A stretch of 50,736 bases of DNA from Fimbriimonadaceae bacterium (GCA_019694835.1 JAIBBE010000005.1:1-50736); one strand, 5' to 3'; shown: positions 7,771-17,233, counted from the stretch's first letter. Translations and numbers: made by a program. Notes: generated by a model not told the origin, from the sequence alone.

Positions 7771-9414
7771 GTGATCCCGGTGCCCTGGCACCTTCAATGC
7801 AGAGAAACTATGACGCCAAGCACGCGCACGATACCCACGGGTTGCTCTTTCTTCTCGGAGACTCCCGAGTCGATCTTTACGCCCGAAGATTTTTCCTCCG
7901 ATGAACGGCTGATGATCGATACGGCTGAGCAATTCAGCAGAAAAGAGGTCTTGCCCGTCAGCGAAGCCCTGGACCATCAAGAAGATGGGTTAATGCCGAA
8001 GCTCATTCACCGCGCGGGCGAACTCGGGTTTTGCGGAGCCGACACTCCCGAACAGTATGGGGGGCTGGGCCTGAGCAAGACCCTCGCTGCAAGGATGTTG
8101 GAGTTTCTGAGCCTCAACGGCAGCTTCAGTGTCACCTTGGGCGTCACCAGCGGCATCAGCCAGATCGGCCTCGTCCTCTTCGGCAACGAAGAGCAGCGGC
8201 TCAGGTATCTGCCAAGGTTGGCTTCAGGCGAGTGGATCGGAGCTTACGCGCTCAGTGAGCCGAACAGCGGCAGCGATGCGCTCTCCATGACGACCCGTGC
8301 GGAAAGACGGGGCGACAAATGGGTCCTCAATGGCACGAAGATGTGGATCTCGAACGCCAAGTGGGCGGATCTCTTTCTGGTCATGGCCAAGGTGGATGGC
8401 GAGCACGTCACGGCTTTTCTCGTCGAGCGCGGCTATCCCGGCGTCTTGGTCGCTCGCGAGGAACATAAGATGGGCCTCAAAGGCTCATCGACGGCCCGCC
8501 TCCTTCTCGAGGACGCGGAAGTGCCCCTTGACAACCTGATGTACCAGGAAGGGAAAGGCCACCATGTCGCCTTCAATGCCCTGAATATTGGAAGGTTCAA
8601 ATTGGCCGCCATGTCTCTGGGACCGGCTCGCGATGCCATGGGTCTGGCCGCGCACTACGCCCTGGATCGCAAACAGTTTGGACGCCCCATCGCTGAGTTC
8701 GGCCTCATTCGCAAGAAATTCGCGGACATGGCTGCTCGCTATTTCGCGGCCGAGTCGATGCTCTACCGAACTGGAGCCTACATCGACAGTGCTTTCGCGG
8801 CGATGGCGGGTTCCATCGACGGCAATCGTCAAGCGGCGGAAGAATTCGCGGTGGAATGCAGCGCCTGCAAGGTCTTTGCGACCGAAGCCGAGGCCCTCGT
8901 CGTCGACGAAGCACTGCAATGCTACGGTGGCTACGGGTTTACCGAAGAGTTTCCCATTGCCCGTACTTATCGGGATGCCAGGGTCAGCAAAATCTACGAA
9001 GGCACGAACGAGATCAACCGGGTGTTCCTGGCCGATCGCCTTGTGAGGCGGGCCGCCGAGGGTAAGGCATCTTTACGGGCAATCGGCGACTCCTTCGTCT
9101 CCGAAATCGCGGGTCGGGCGTTCGCGCGAATTCAGCCAAGCGAAAGGGGGTTGCGCGACCTCGATCAGGTGGAGGTGGGCGCCCTTTCGGACCTGCTCAT
9201 GCTTGCCTATGCTGAGCAGTCGGCACGGCTGCGAGCCAACCAGAATGGTGGCGTCGAGCATGACGCTTGGCAGCACTTCACCGGATGGGCAAATGCTCGC
9301 GCGGCGGAGGCCTTTCAGACGATCACCGGCGAAGCGATCACCTTGCCAGACCTCGCCCGAACCGACATCGATCGCTTGGCAACCACGGTTCTTGAAAAAA
9401 AGGGACCTATTTGA
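7771..9414 (+). CDS. Acyl-CoA dehydrogenase (long-chain type)
   Basis: 547-residue FAD enzyme that introduces the alpha-beta double bond in acyl-CoA during fatty-acid beta-oxidation. Order: N-terminal helical domain with RAGELGFCGADTPEQYGGLG, middle beta domain with YALSEPNSGSDALSM and KMWISNA, then the C-terminal helical domain with YALDRKQFGRPIAEFGLI, QCYGGYGFTEEFPIARTYRD and the catalytic-loop motif SKIYEGTNEIN near residue 410, where the base Glu is expected. A C-terminal extension of about 120 residues resembles very-long-chain/FadE-like members rather than the 380-residue short-chain type. GTG 7771 is chosen from promoter geometry; ATG 7810 is the alternative. No etfAB or thiolase nearby. 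Confidence 0.9.
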   Translation: MIPVPWHLQCRETMTPSTRTIPTGCSFFSETPESIFTPEDFSSDERLMIDTAEQFSRKEVLPVSEALDHQEDGLMPKLIHRAGELGFCGADTPEQYGGLGLSKTLAARMLEFLSLNGSFSVTLGVTSGISQIGLVLFGNEEQRLRYLPRLASGEWIGAYALSEPNSGSDALSMTTRAERRGDKWVLNGTKMWISNAKWADLFLVMAKVDGEHVTAFLVERGYPGVLVAREEHKMGLKGSSTARLLLEDAEVPLDNLMYQEGKGHHVAFNALNIGRFKLAAMSLGPARDAMGLAAHYALDRKQFGRPIAEFGLIRKKFADMAARYFAAESMLYRTGAYIDSAFAAMAGSIDGNRQAAEEFAVECSACKVFATEAEALVVDEALQCYGGYGFTEEFPIARTYRDARVSKIYEGTNEINRVFLADRLVRRAAEGKASLRAIGDSFVSEIAGRAFARIQPSERGLRDLDQVEVGALSDLLMLAYAEQSARLRANQNGGVEHDAWQHFTGWANARAAEAFQTITGEAITLPDLARTDIDRLATTVLEKKGPI

Positions 9415-9438
9415 GCGGTGATGGAAGGTGCATGGGAG

Positions 9439-9450
9439 TACACTCGGCCC
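9439..9450 (+). promoter_or_regulatory. Leaderless-type -10 box for the lipoprotein at 9451
   Basis: TACACT at 9439-9444, then 6 nt and ATG 9451. No SD. Confidence 0.6.
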
Positions 9451-9906
9451 ATGCTTAAGCTTCAGGGAATCCTCGTCACCGTCTTCTTGTCCACCCTTTT
9501 CGTCGCAGTCGGCTGCGGTGCGAAAAACAGCGTCGAGGGCAAGTGGAACATGACCGTGCCCGGTTCGCAACTGCCGCCCGGTTCGACGGTGACCGTTGAT
9601 TTCCAGAAGCCCGACAAGATGGCCATGGACGTCAACATGGATGTTGCTGGCAACAAGATGAAGCTCACGATTGTGGGTACGTGGTCGCAGAGCGGTGACA
9701 CGATCACGATTACCGGGTCCGACGTCAAGGTCGATGCTGGCACTTCGCCCATGGGCAAGCAGATCGAACAGGCCATGCAGGGCCAAAAGGCGACCATGCT
9801 GAGCGAAATCAACAAGAGTTCGAGCGGCACTATCAAGTGGGAGAGTGCCGACAAGTTCACCTCGGGCAAAGAGGGACAGGTCGCCACATTTACGCGCATT
9901 AAGTAA
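9451..9906 (+). CDS. Small lipoprotein of unknown function
   Basis: 151 residues. The signal peptide (residues 1-21) ends in the lipobox FVAVGC, so lipid attachment at Cys22 is expected. The remainder is Gly/Thr/Ser/Lys-rich with alternating beta pattern (SVEGKWNMTVPG, GTWSQSGDTITITGSDVKV), like a small lipocalin-type or extracellular beta sandwich domain. Start ATG 9451 is chosen over an upstream in-frame ATG at 9418 because of the lipobox spacing and the -10 box at 9439. Downstream secreted gene at 9961 follows after 54 bp. Confidence 0.8.
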   Translation: MLKLQGILVTVFLSTLFVAVGCGAKNSVEGKWNMTVPGSQLPPGSTVTVDFQKPDKMAMDVNMDVAGNKMKLTIVGTWSQSGDTITITGSDVKVDAGTSPMGKQIEQAMQGQKATMLSEINKSSSGTIKWESADKFTSGKEGQVATFTRIK

Positions 9907-9960
9907 GGTTTTGAGTGAATCTGCTGACGGCGCTGGGCGTCCAGCACTTGGAGTAGTCGA

Positions 9961-10560
9961 ATGAGACAGTTGGTTGCGTGTGTCGGTGTGGTGGGAGTCG
10001 TCGGAATGGGGTGTCTTGTCTCCGCGCAACAGCGAATCGGCATCATTGACGATTACCATAGTTGGGAAGGCGGGTTCAGCATCACTCCCCATAAGGTGTT
10101 CAACCTGTTTCCCCGTGAGCAGAAGGGGCGTGAAATGAACCTTCTGCTCGAGCTCATCGAAGAAAGGAAGCTGCCAGCGGTCGTCATCAAGGGCCAGATT
10201 TCCAAGTTCACCAACCCCAAGAACCTCACGCTCAAAGAGTGGTCCGACTCGGGCCGACGGTCGTGGATCACGGAGCCTGGCTACAAGGAGGAGAAGTATG
10301 AGGAGGTGGACTGGATGGGTGGGAAGGCTTGGGTCCACACGTTCACCTTCCATCTCGTCGACTCCTACGGGAAGGCTCGAGATCGTTTTCGAATGAAGTC
10401 CATCCGGTACATGCGGAAGGGTTCCGGATACTGGTTCGTATTCTATGCCAATCCCCAGTTCTTCGAAGACTATGTTCGTGCATGGGATGCCTCGCTCAAG
10501 ACCCTGAAGTGGGACGATGAGAAGCCGAACAAGGACAAAGAGGGCGGCGGCGGTTTGTAA
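9961..10560 (+). CDS. Secreted protein of unknown function
   Basis: 199 residues with a Sec signal (about 1-22, cleavage near VSAQQ). The mature part is rich in Trp, Tyr, Lys and Glu (WITEPGYKEEKYEEVDWMGG, KGSGYWFVFYANPQFFEDYV) and resembles small beta-barrel proteins that measure up to about 150 residues. It ends in a Lys/Asp stretch and GGGG. The SD GGAG lies 9 nt before ATG 9961. Same strand as the lipoprotein gene upstream and possibly co-transcribed with it. Not recognised as a named family. Confidence 0.75.
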   Translation: MRQLVACVGVVGVVGMGCLVSAQQRIGIIDDYHSWEGGFSITPHKVFNLFPREQKGREMNLLLELIEERKLPAVVIKGQISKFTNPKNLTLKEWSDSGRRSWITEPGYKEEKYEEVDWMGGKAWVHTFTFHLVDSYGKARDRFRMKSIRYMRKGSGYWFVFYANPQFFEDYVRAWDASLKTLKWDDEKPNKDKEGGGGL

Positions 10561-10701
10561 CCAATCTCAGCGACGTTCGGATAGATTCGCAATTTCTGGG
10601 TGCTCAGATGCAGCCGCTTGGGGCAAACTATTAGGGTCAATTTGAATTGAGCCGATAAGGGGTGCTTTGCCCGCCTGCTTCGGCCCGTAAGGAGATCCTT
10701 T

Positions 10702-12894
10702 ATGAAACGTGTGTTTGCATGGCTCTGCGTGGCCATCTTGTTCGGACTGGTTGCTGAGAGCCGGGCTGAGAAAGTCTGGAAGGTCAACAGCGGTACGACT
10801 TGCCTGTTCTTCTTTGACAGCATCGTCAGGAATCACGGCTTTACGGTGACGGGAATGAACGAGACCGCCGCCGATCCAGGAATGATGGAAAATGCCGTCG
10901 CGTTCGCCATCCAACCGACGAGTACGCTGCGGGCTCGTACGAAGGATGGCTTGTTCGTACGGTTCGAAGGGGGCGAAATCCGGAACAAGGGTGGATTCAA
11001 CCTGACCAGCTTGGTCGGCAGCATCCCAGAGATGAACTTCACGATTCGCCCCAACGGACCCCAGGTCAAGCAGGGCATGGCGATGTACGCTGGCAACAGT
11101 CCCGCAACGCCTTTCCGGTTGGAAATTCGCGATGCCGTGATCCACTTCGACCCTTACAACGGTCGATTGGACATTGGCTGCGCCGACCTTACCATCTCGA
11201 AGGAGTATGCGCTTCGAATTGGTCGGCCGGAATTGTCGGGACTGCTCATTGGCGTGATCACGATCATGGCGGAGATTCAGCTCGAGAGCTCAGAGGGCTT
11301 TGACGACGACTGGCGCGGTCCGATTACAAACGGAACCATCGACCTCGGCCTGCTCGCCATGGGCAGTCTCACATCTGTCGGCCGCATAGGCACTTTCCCG
11401 ACGGGCCGCAATGGCCTTTCGATGAGCACCACGTCGTGCAACGTGGGTACCCAGGACATCACCTGGAATGCACCCATGGCAACGACGCACCCCGTCATCT
11501 GCATGAACCTCTACCGCGTGATGAACGGGCGATTCGAACAGGTCGGCATGGCTTGGCTCAAGCACGGCTTCTTGGCGACCAATAGTACCGATCCGACCTG
11601 CGGAACATGCCAAAACCCCGGCACGGGCACACGGCTTGGGCCCGGATGCACGGATACCTACGGCACGGGCAATAACTCCGATCGCCGGTATCTCGGTCCG
11701 CGGGAGGAGATGAACCCACTTACTGGCAAGTGGACCTGTGAAGGTTCTTGGTTCTCGAACTACGTCAATGACTGCACACGGCGAAACACGGGTTCGGGTT
11801 TGGACGCGATTGCGCACCGACTCGAGGTCGATGATGCTGATCTCAATGTCTCCGGTGCCGAGTTTTGGTACGAGGCCTACTACATCAACGAGTTCGAGTC
11901 CAACAAGTACAACCAAATCGGATACCGCAAGGCAACGCCGGTCTGGAACGGTACCACCTGGACCTTCACAACCAACACGAATATGGTCCTTGGGCCGGCG
12001 ATCAACGTATGGGGCGACATGCGATCAACCGCCACCCCCCGGACTGAGGGCGACGTCATCGTTGCCGTTAAGACCCGAGACCTCGGCAACGGCAACACGC
12101 GCTACGACTATGCAGTCTATATCCACGACCTCGACCGCCAGGTTCGCGAGTTCTCGATTCCGATCGAGGCTGGCATTTCCGTGTCGAACATCGGCTTCCG
12201 CGATATCGACAAGGATCCCAGCAACGACTGGACATCGACCTTTGCCGATGGCAAGGTCACGTGGCAGACTCAGACTTTCCAGGTGAATCCCAATGCCAAT
12301 TCGCTGAAGTACGGCCGCGTCTTCAACTTCTGGTTCGATGCATCATCGACGCCGATTCCCGCAACCGCGACGGTGGGCCAATTCAAGCCCGGCATCGTCG
12401 AGACTGCCCTTGCCGCCGACACCCGCGCGCCGGGTGGCTTGGTTGCGGTCAGCGGCAACGTGACGCTCGAGGGCTGGGAGGGAACGCCGAACCCAACGTT
12501 GTCGATCATCCTCCGACCGGTCGGTGGTGGAACTCAAACCCAACTTAACGGCATTGCAATGGCCGCTGATGGCTCGTTCACATTCAACACCGGACTACGG
12601 GGCAACTACAACATCTTGGTGAAGGCCAGTCACTGGCTTCGGAAGCAACTCGCAACGCCGATCAACATCACCAGTAGTGGCGTCAGTGGGCTCGCGTTTA
12701 CCTTGAAGAACGGCGACATCGATGGCGATAACGAGATCGATATCCAGGACTATGCGGTCCTGTCAAGCGCCTATGGCAGTTCGCCAGGCAACGGCAACTG
12801 GATCGTTCAGGCTGACTTGAACGGTGACCTGGCTGTGGATATCGCGGATTTCGCGATTCTGTCTACCAACTACGGACAGTCAGGCGACAACTAG
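10702..12894 (+). CDS. Large secreted protein with HWLR module and dockerin-like C-terminus
   Basis: 730 residues. Sec signal at 1-22 (cleavage near SRAEK), with SD AAGGAGA before ATG 10702. The body has Cys-containing segments (CGTCQNPGTG and similar) and no identifiable enzyme motif. The C-terminal ~150 residues hold the module shared by five proteins in this window: a beta sandwich beginning VSGNVTLEGWEG, then LRGNYNILVKASHWLRKQ, then a dockerin-like pair of Ca-binding loops (DIDGDNEIDIQDY and DLNGDLAVDIADF, residues about 672-726). Type I dockerins bind cohesins; no cohesin is seen here, so in this lineage the module may have another surface role. Terminator follows at 12914. Confidence 0.85.
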   Translation: MKRVFAWLCVAILFGLVAESRAEKVWKVNSGTTCLFFFDSIVRNHGFTVTGMNETAADPGMMENAVAFAIQPTSTLRARTKDGLFVRFEGGEIRNKGGFNLTSLVGSIPEMNFTIRPNGPQVKQGMAMYAGNSPATPFRLEIRDAVIHFDPYNGRLDIGCADLTISKEYALRIGRPELSGLLIGVITIMAEIQLESSEGFDDDWRGPITNGTIDLGLLAMGSLTSVGRIGTFPTGRNGLSMSTTSCNVGTQDITWNAPMATTHPVICMNLYRVMNGRFEQVGMAWLKHGFLATNSTDPTCGTCQNPGTGTRLGPGCTDTYGTGNNSDRRYLGPREEMNPLTGKWTCEGSWFSNYVNDCTRRNTGSGLDAIAHRLEVDDADLNVSGAEFWYEAYYINEFESNKYNQIGYRKATPVWNGTTWTFTTNTNMVLGPAINVWGDMRSTATPRTEGDVIVAVKTRDLGNGNTRYDYAVYIHDLDRQVREFSIPIEAGISVSNIGFRDIDKDPSNDWTSTFADGKVTWQTQTFQVNPNANSLKYGRVFNFWFDASSTPIPATATVGQFKPGIVETALAADTRAPGGLVAVSGNVTLEGWEGTPNPTLSIILRPVGGGTQTQLNGIAMAADGSFTFNTGLRGNYNILVKASHWLRKQLATPINITSSGVSGLAFTLKNGDIDGDNEIDIQDYAVLSSAYGSSPGNGNWIVQADLNGDLAVDIADFAILSTNYGQSGDN

Positions 12895-12913
12895 GCCGCT
12901 CGGCACAGACTCC

Positions 12914-12945
12914 AATTGCCCTCCACTGAATTGTGGGGGGCAATT
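12914..12945 (+). terminator. Terminator after the dockerin protein at 10702
   Basis: 13-bp stem (12914-12926 with 12933-12945, one G-U pair), 6-nt loop, followed by TTCTT. Starts 20 nt after the stop codon. Confidence 0.8.
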
Positions 12946-13038
12946 TTCTTCACTTGAGCCTTCGGTCTTACTGCTTTTGCGCTTGGATTCAAAAAGCTGT
13001 TTACAACAGCGTTCGCTTTCCGGCAGAATTGCTGAATC

Positions 13039-14274
13039 ATGTTCTTGCCAATTCGAGCCAAGAATCCGCCCGAGAGCCTTCCCATTGCGACGGTTGCGCT
13101 GATCCTCGTCAACACGGCGATCTTCTTTGCCACCCAGAGCGGATTGGAAATCAAGGAGAGTGTGGTCGACCAGTTTGGCCTTACGAAGGCCGACATGTCG
13201 CCGCTGACCCTCGTGAGCAGCATGTTCCTGCATGGCGATCTGCTTCACTTGATCGGGAACATGCTCTTCCTTTGGATTTTCGGCCTTGCCGTCGAGGGCA
13301 GACTCAAGACACCGCTGTTCATTCTCGTTTACTTGGCCTCGGGTCTGGCAGGCGATTTTCTGCACTTGAGCCTGATGGGGGCCAAGATGGCCAACATCCC
13401 GCTGATTGGAGCCTCAGGCGCGATCATGGGAATCATGGGGGCAGCCCTGTACATGTTTCCCCACGCGCCGATAACGTATCTTTTCGTTAACCTCATGGGT
13501 GCACGAACGATCGATTGGCCGCTGTGGGGTGCGGCTCTCATGTACATCGGACTGGACATGCTCGGCGCGATGGTGAATATGTCTGGCTTCGGGGGAACCG
13601 CCCATTTGGCTCATCTGGGCGGCGTGGCAGCGGGGTTCCTGCTCATGTTCATCTTCCGGGCCAAGCGAGACGACGAGCACACCAGCGAGGCGAAGGCGAC
13701 ACTGCATGACACCAAGGACTACGGCGCACTGACTCGGATGCAACTCGGCGACCTTGCCAAAACCCAGCCGGACAATGCCGAGATTGCGCTTCATTGGATG
13801 CAAGCCGCACTGCGACAAAACCCAGCGGCAGTGCCCCCGGAATGTGTAACCATGTTTGGACGACACCTTCCGGCACTCGTACGCGATGGCCAAGACTTGC
13901 AGACCATAGGGGCCGTCTTGGGGCACCTTTCTCAGAAACAAGGCGCTGTAGCCGCAGGCTACTTGATCACCTTTTCCCTTCGGCTGGAGAAAGGAGGCCA
14001 GCCACAGGTTGCCCGGCAATTGCTCGAGTCGGTCCGAAAAGACCCTACAGCCTCAGAGCAAGACCACGAAGCCGCGACTTTCCGGCTAGCTGGAATCGCG
14101 GAGCAGTGGAATCAGCACTGGGATCTTGCGCTTAGCCTCTATCGAGAGTTCCTGCAAAAGTATCCCATGAGTCCGTTTGCAGGGACGGCCCAATCAAGGG
14201 TGAAGTACCTGGAAGACAAGATCGCGACCACGCCAACTCACCAGGCCCCGCAAGGCTCGAATCCTTACTTATAG
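13039..14274 (+). CDS. Rhomboid intramembrane serine protease with C-terminal helical repeat domain
   Basis: 411 residues. The rhomboid domain (about 15-215) has six to seven TM helices and both catalytic residues: Ser126 in GASGAIMG and His192 in AHLGG. HGDLLHLIGNMLFLW (65-79) is the conserved HxxxxHxxxN motif. Rhomboids cleave single-pass membrane proteins inside the bilayer. Residues ~220-411 are soluble and helical, with TPR-like pairs (LAKTQPDNAEIALHWMQAAL, LALSLYREFLQKYPMSPFAG), perhaps a docking platform. A weak CAGAAT box lies 9 nt before ATG. The stop codon directly abuts the convergent dprA stop. Confidence 0.93.
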   Translation: MFLPIRAKNPPESLPIATVALILVNTAIFFATQSGLEIKESVVDQFGLTKADMSPLTLVSSMFLHGDLLHLIGNMLFLWIFGLAVEGRLKTPLFILVYLASGLAGDFLHLSLMGAKMANIPLIGASGAIMGIMGAALYMFPHAPITYLFVNLMGARTIDWPLWGAALMYIGLDMLGAMVNMSGFGGTAHLAHLGGVAAGFLLMFIFRAKRDDEHTSEAKATLHDTKDYGALTRMQLGDLAKTQPDNAEIALHWMQAALRQNPAAVPPECVTMFGRHLPALVRDGQDLQTIGAVLGHLSQKQGAVAAGYLITFSLRLEKGGQPQVARQLLESVRKDPTASEQDHEAATFRLAGIAEQWNQHWDLALSLYREFLQKYPMSPFAGTAQSRVKYLEDKIATTPTHQAPQGSNPYL

Positions 14275-15321
14275 CTACAGTGGGCGGAGTGCGAAGCCTC
14301 CGAGATCCTGAAGAACGAAGCCGTCGAGCTCGAGCATGGTGAGCTCGGATAGAACCACTTCGGGCGCGAGTCCGGTTTTGGCAACAATCAGTTCAGGGGC
14401 GGTTGGGTGACTGCTCAGCGCTGCGAGAATCTGTTCTTGTTCTGTGCTCAGGTGGGTCTTGGCTTGCGGAACCGGACCGGAGGCAAGGCCCAAGCCATGG
14501 AGGACGATGTCGGGGTGGTCAGTGAGGATCGCGCCGTCGCGAATCAAGGCATGCGACCCTCTAAAGTTGAGATTGTCGATGTTTGCGGAAACGACGTAAA
14601 CGGGTCTACCCATCTCAGCGGCCACGTGGGCGGTGTTGAGCGCCCCGGACTTCTCGGGTGCTTCGACCACGAGGACCGCCTGCGAAATGGCCGCAACCAG
14701 GTAGTTCCGCACCACGAAGCGATGTTTCATCGGCTTCGTCCCGGCTGCGAACTGACTGATCAGGCATCCGTGTTCGCGAATGTGCTGGAACAGCCCACGG
14801 TGGACGGTCGGATAGACGCCGTCAATGCCGGTGGCAAGGACGGCGATGGTCGAGCCTCCACCAGCGAGTGCACCTCGATGTGCGGCCCCATCGATCCCGA
14901 GGGCACCGCCGCTGACGATGGTTACTCCGGCGGCAGCGAGGACCTCGGCGAACTTCATCGCCACCGCCTTACCGTAGGTGGTGGCTCCGCGCGTGCCGAC
15001 GATTGCGATGGTCGGCTGATGAATGACCTCGGCCTTGCCCCAGGCGAACAACGCTAAGGGTGGATTGGGCGACTCAAGAAGCGCGTCGGGGAGGCCCGAG
15101 TCTGAAAGCAAGGTGGCACCCGCCTTCATAACCGACTCGAGATCGCGCGGGTTGACGTTTCGCACCCGCTCCCGTTCGGCGGGCGTGAGTGGCGCCCTGG
15201 TCAGAAGGTAAGACAGTGGCTCCGCTCGCGATTTGAGGATTTCGTCGAGGATGGGTCGCGAGCGGTAACCTGGCATCTCGGCCGCAAGCAGTGCATTCCA
15301 AAACGCCGGGCTGAGACTCAT
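14275..15321 (-). CDS. dprA: DNA-processing protein DprA
   Basis: 348 residues. DprA binds incoming single-stranded DNA and loads RecA during natural transformation. An N-terminal helical part (1-80) precedes the Rossmann-like domain (about 90-285) with TIAIVGTRGATTYGKAVA, IVSGGALGIDGAAHRGAL, TIAVLATGIDGVYP and SGALNTAHVAAEMGRPVYVV, then a C-terminal winged helix (about 300-348, ELIVAKTGLAPEVVLSELTM) as in many DprA proteins. The loop usually read as SGxARGID has ALGID here, so the Arg is replaced by Leu. Start ATG 15321 fits a TATCAT -10 box 6 nt upstream. No comEA/comEC nearby. Confidence 0.93.
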   Translation of the reverse strand: MSLSPAFWNALLAAEMPGYRSRPILDEILKSRAEPLSYLLTRAPLTPAERERVRNVNPRDLESVMKAGATLLSDSGLPDALLESPNPPLALFAWGKAEVIHQPTIAIVGTRGATTYGKAVAMKFAEVLAAAGVTIVSGGALGIDGAAHRGALAGGGSTIAVLATGIDGVYPTVHRGLFQHIREHGCLISQFAAGTKPMKHRFVVRNYLVAAISQAVLVVEAPEKSGALNTAHVAAEMGRPVYVVSANIDNLNFRGSHALIRDGAILTDHPDIVLHGLGLASGPVPQAKTHLSTEQEQILAALSSHPTAPELIVAKTGLAPEVVLSELTMLELDGFVLQDLGGFALRPL

Positions 15322-15333
15322 CTGGAAATGATA
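15322..15333 (-). promoter_or_regulatory. Leaderless-type -10 box for dprA
   Basis: On the minus strand TATCAT (15333-15328) is followed by TTCCAG and the ATG at 15321. There is no SD, and the spacing is exactly 6 nt. Confidence 0.6.
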
Positions 15334-15446
15334 CTGTTGAATGAGCTGAAGGCGCGTGCACCTGCCCGAGACGACCGCGCCGGGGATCGGGTATCATTTA
15401 CCTTCGCGCCGACACGAAGACCAGTCGGCGTGTGAAGGAAACAACG

Positions 15447-15713
15447 ATGGCGAGAATTTGTCAGGTAAGCGGAAAGAAGGGCAACGGCGCAATGCACTGT
15501 CGACACCGACACTCGGCGTGGAAATTCCGCGCCCCGCACAAGCATCGCATGCAGCATCCGAATCTTCAGGTCGTCACGATCAACACCCCAAACGGTAGGG
15601 TTCGACTTACGGTTGCCACGTCGGTCATGAAGAGCGCGGAGTTCGCCGCCGTCTGCTGCGGTCTCAAGCCCATCCCGAAGGCTTGGCTCAAGAAAGCCAC
15701 CTATAACCTGTAA
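15447..15713 (+). CDS. rpmB: 50S ribosomal protein L28
   Basis: 88 residues, similar to the family length of about 63-100. Opening MARICQVSGKKGNG and the HRHSAWKFRAPHKHRMQHPN segment match bL28 (xSGKKxxxGNxxxxxxxxTKRxFxPNLQ), followed by VRLTVATSVMKS. The Cys and His residues at 5, 18 and 20 recall the zinc form, but the second Cys pair is not clear. Start ATG 15447 is used because it follows GGAAACAACG; a longer in-frame ATG at 15432 lacks an SD. A terminator follows at 15751. Confidence 0.9.
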   Translation: MARICQVSGKKGNGAMHCRHRHSAWKFRAPHKHRMQHPNLQVVTINTPNGRVRLTVATSVMKSAEFAAVCCGLKPIPKAWLKKATYNL

Positions 15714-15750
15714 AAAACGAAGCGCGCACTACGTGCAGGGGTTCAACCCC

Positions 15751-15786
15751 AAGACGCCCAGTTCCTGACGCGGAGCTGGGCGTCTT
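15751..15786 (+). terminator. Terminator of rpmB
   Basis: 11-bp stem AAGACGCCCAG (15751-15761) with CTGGGCGTCTT (15776-15786) around a 14-nt loop, with further partial pairing. Confidence 0.7.
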
Positions 15787-15900
15787 TGCGTCCGCTGCCA
15801 GAATCAGCTAAAATCAAAGCCATCCGAGTCACCCGTCGGCAGCGTCGCCACGGTATCCACCTCGCGCGTGGGCTCGCATTCGAACCAAACGGAGTGACCC

Positions 15901-17064
15901 TTGAAAAGGATTGGAATTCTCACCGGCGGAGGCGACGTCCCCGGGCTCAACGCTTGCATCAAAGCGGCTGTCTACCACGCAACCGAAGCCGGACACGAGA
16001 TGGTCGGCATTCGGCGCGGATGGGGTGGGCTGCTTAACCTCAACCCGGACGACCCCGAGTCACCGAAAGAGTTTACGCTGCCGCTCGACCGCATCAACAC
16101 GCGAACGATCGACCGGTTTGGGGGCACCTTCCTCCATACCTCGCGTACGAATCCCGGTCGAGTTGCACCCGGCAAGATTCCTGGGTTCCTGAAGGACCCC
16201 AACGCGCCGGCGACCGCTGAAGGTGAGACGCTCGACTTCACGCCCCACGTCCTCAAGGTCCTTGATCACCTCAAACTGGACGCCCTCGTGACGATTGGCG
16301 GCGATGACACGCTTTCCTACTCGCACCGCATTCACCAAGAGGGGTTTCCGGTCGTCGCGATTCCAAAAACGATGGACAACGACGTGTTTGGCACCGATTA
16401 CTGCATCGGCTTCTCGACTGCTGTCACCCGCAGCGTGGAGTTCATCACCAACCTTCGAACGGCCGCCGGGTCCCACGAGCGGATCTGTATTGTTGAGCTT
16501 TTTGGTCGAAATTCTGGCGAAACCTCGCTCATTTCGGCTTACCTGGCTGGCGTCGACCGTGCGATTATCTCGGAGGTCCACTTCGACCCGGAGAAACTCG
16601 CCAAGATGCTCATGGACGATAAGCAGCGCAACCCGAGCGGGTACGCGATCATGACGATCTCGGAAGGGGCGCAGATGGTCGGCGGCAAGATCGTCGAGTT
16701 CGGCCAAGCCGATGCGTACGGCCACCGAAAGCTCGGCGGCATCGGTGCCATCACCGGCGATGCCGTTAAAGACCTGACCAAGCAGAACATCATCTATCAG
16801 CAAGTCGCCTATCTCATGCGCAGCGGCGAACCGGACGCATTGGACCGAATGGTCGCCATCAGCTACGCCAACTTGGCGACCGACCTCATCATGAAAGGAG
16901 AGTCGGGGAAGATGACTGCGCTCCACAGTGGCCGCTACGCCACCGTCCCGATCGACACCATCATGCAAGGGCTCAAGCGCGTCGACGTCGAAGAACTCTA
17001 CGACGCCGAGAACTACCGCCCGAAGGTCACGAACATGCTGGGCAAGCCCATGTTCCTTTATTAA
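15901..17064 (+). CDS. 6-phosphofructokinase, probably pyrophosphate-dependent
   Basis: 387 residues; phosphorylates fructose 6-phosphate in glycolysis. N-terminal [14 protein letters not shown] (8-20), then GGDDT at 133-137 and PKTMDND at 155-161. In this superfamily an acidic residue instead of Gly after GGD generally marks pyrophosphate-using or mixed enzymes, whereas ATP enzymes have GGDGS. The residues [20 protein letters not shown] (substrate loop) and [15 protein letters not shown] are intact. Length is close to group II/III enzymes. Start is TTG 15901, preceded by GGAG six nt upstream; no ATG or GTG fits as well. Monocistronic, followed by a palindromic repeat cluster. Confidence 0.88.
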   Translation: MKRIGILTGGGDVPGLNACIKAAVYHATEAGHEMVGIRRGWGGLLNLNPDDPESPKEFTLPLDRINTRTIDRFGGTFLHTSRTNPGRVAPGKIPGFLKDPNAPATAEGETLDFTPHVLKVLDHLKLDALVTIGGDDTLSYSHRIHQEGFPVVAIPKTMDNDVFGTDYCIGFSTAVTRSVEFITNLRTAAGSHERICIVELFGRNSGETSLISAYLAGVDRAIISEVHFDPEKLAKMLMDDKQRNPSGYAIMTISEGAQMVGGKIVEFGQADAYGHRKLGGIGAITGDAVKDLTKQNIIYQQVAYLMRSGEPDALDRMVAISYANLATDLIMKGESGKMTALHSGRYATVPIDTIMQGLKRVDVEELYDAENYRPKVTNMLGKPMFLY

Positions 17065-17101
17065 GCGTGCGCAGGCGTGCCGCCATCGGTGGGACGATGT
17101 G

Positions 17102-17233
17102 CCGCTGGCGTCCCGCCGGCACCCCCTTTCTTTGCCCGCCCTGGCGTGGGACGTTGGCGGCATAGGTTGCACCGCCGGCGTCTCGTCGGCGAAAAGTTGA
17201 AAGCCCGAGGGGATGCCGGCGGGACGCCAGCGG
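17102..17233. repeat. Cluster of short inverted and direct GC-rich repeats
   Basis: A perfect 20-bp inverted repeat (17102-17121 with 17214-17233) encloses a second forward copy at about 17173-17194 and a degenerate reverse copy near 17140-17160, so four related ~20-bp units alternate forward/reverse. The arrangement resembles REP/BIME clusters. It fills most of the 215-bp gap between the phosphofructokinase and aldolase genes. Confidence 0.7.

Noticed and set aside
9418..9450. Upstream in-frame ATG as the start of the small lipoprotein
   Set aside because: It would put 11 extra residues before the signal and sits ahead of the TACACT box.
9073..10353. Long minus-strand open frame opposite the acyl-CoA dehydrogenase end and secreted genes
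   Set aside because: No recognisable protein pattern and it spans three well-supported plus-strand genes.
16060..17172. Minus-strand frame opposite phosphofructokinase
   Set aside because: Mirror of a conserved enzyme; no motif, no SD.
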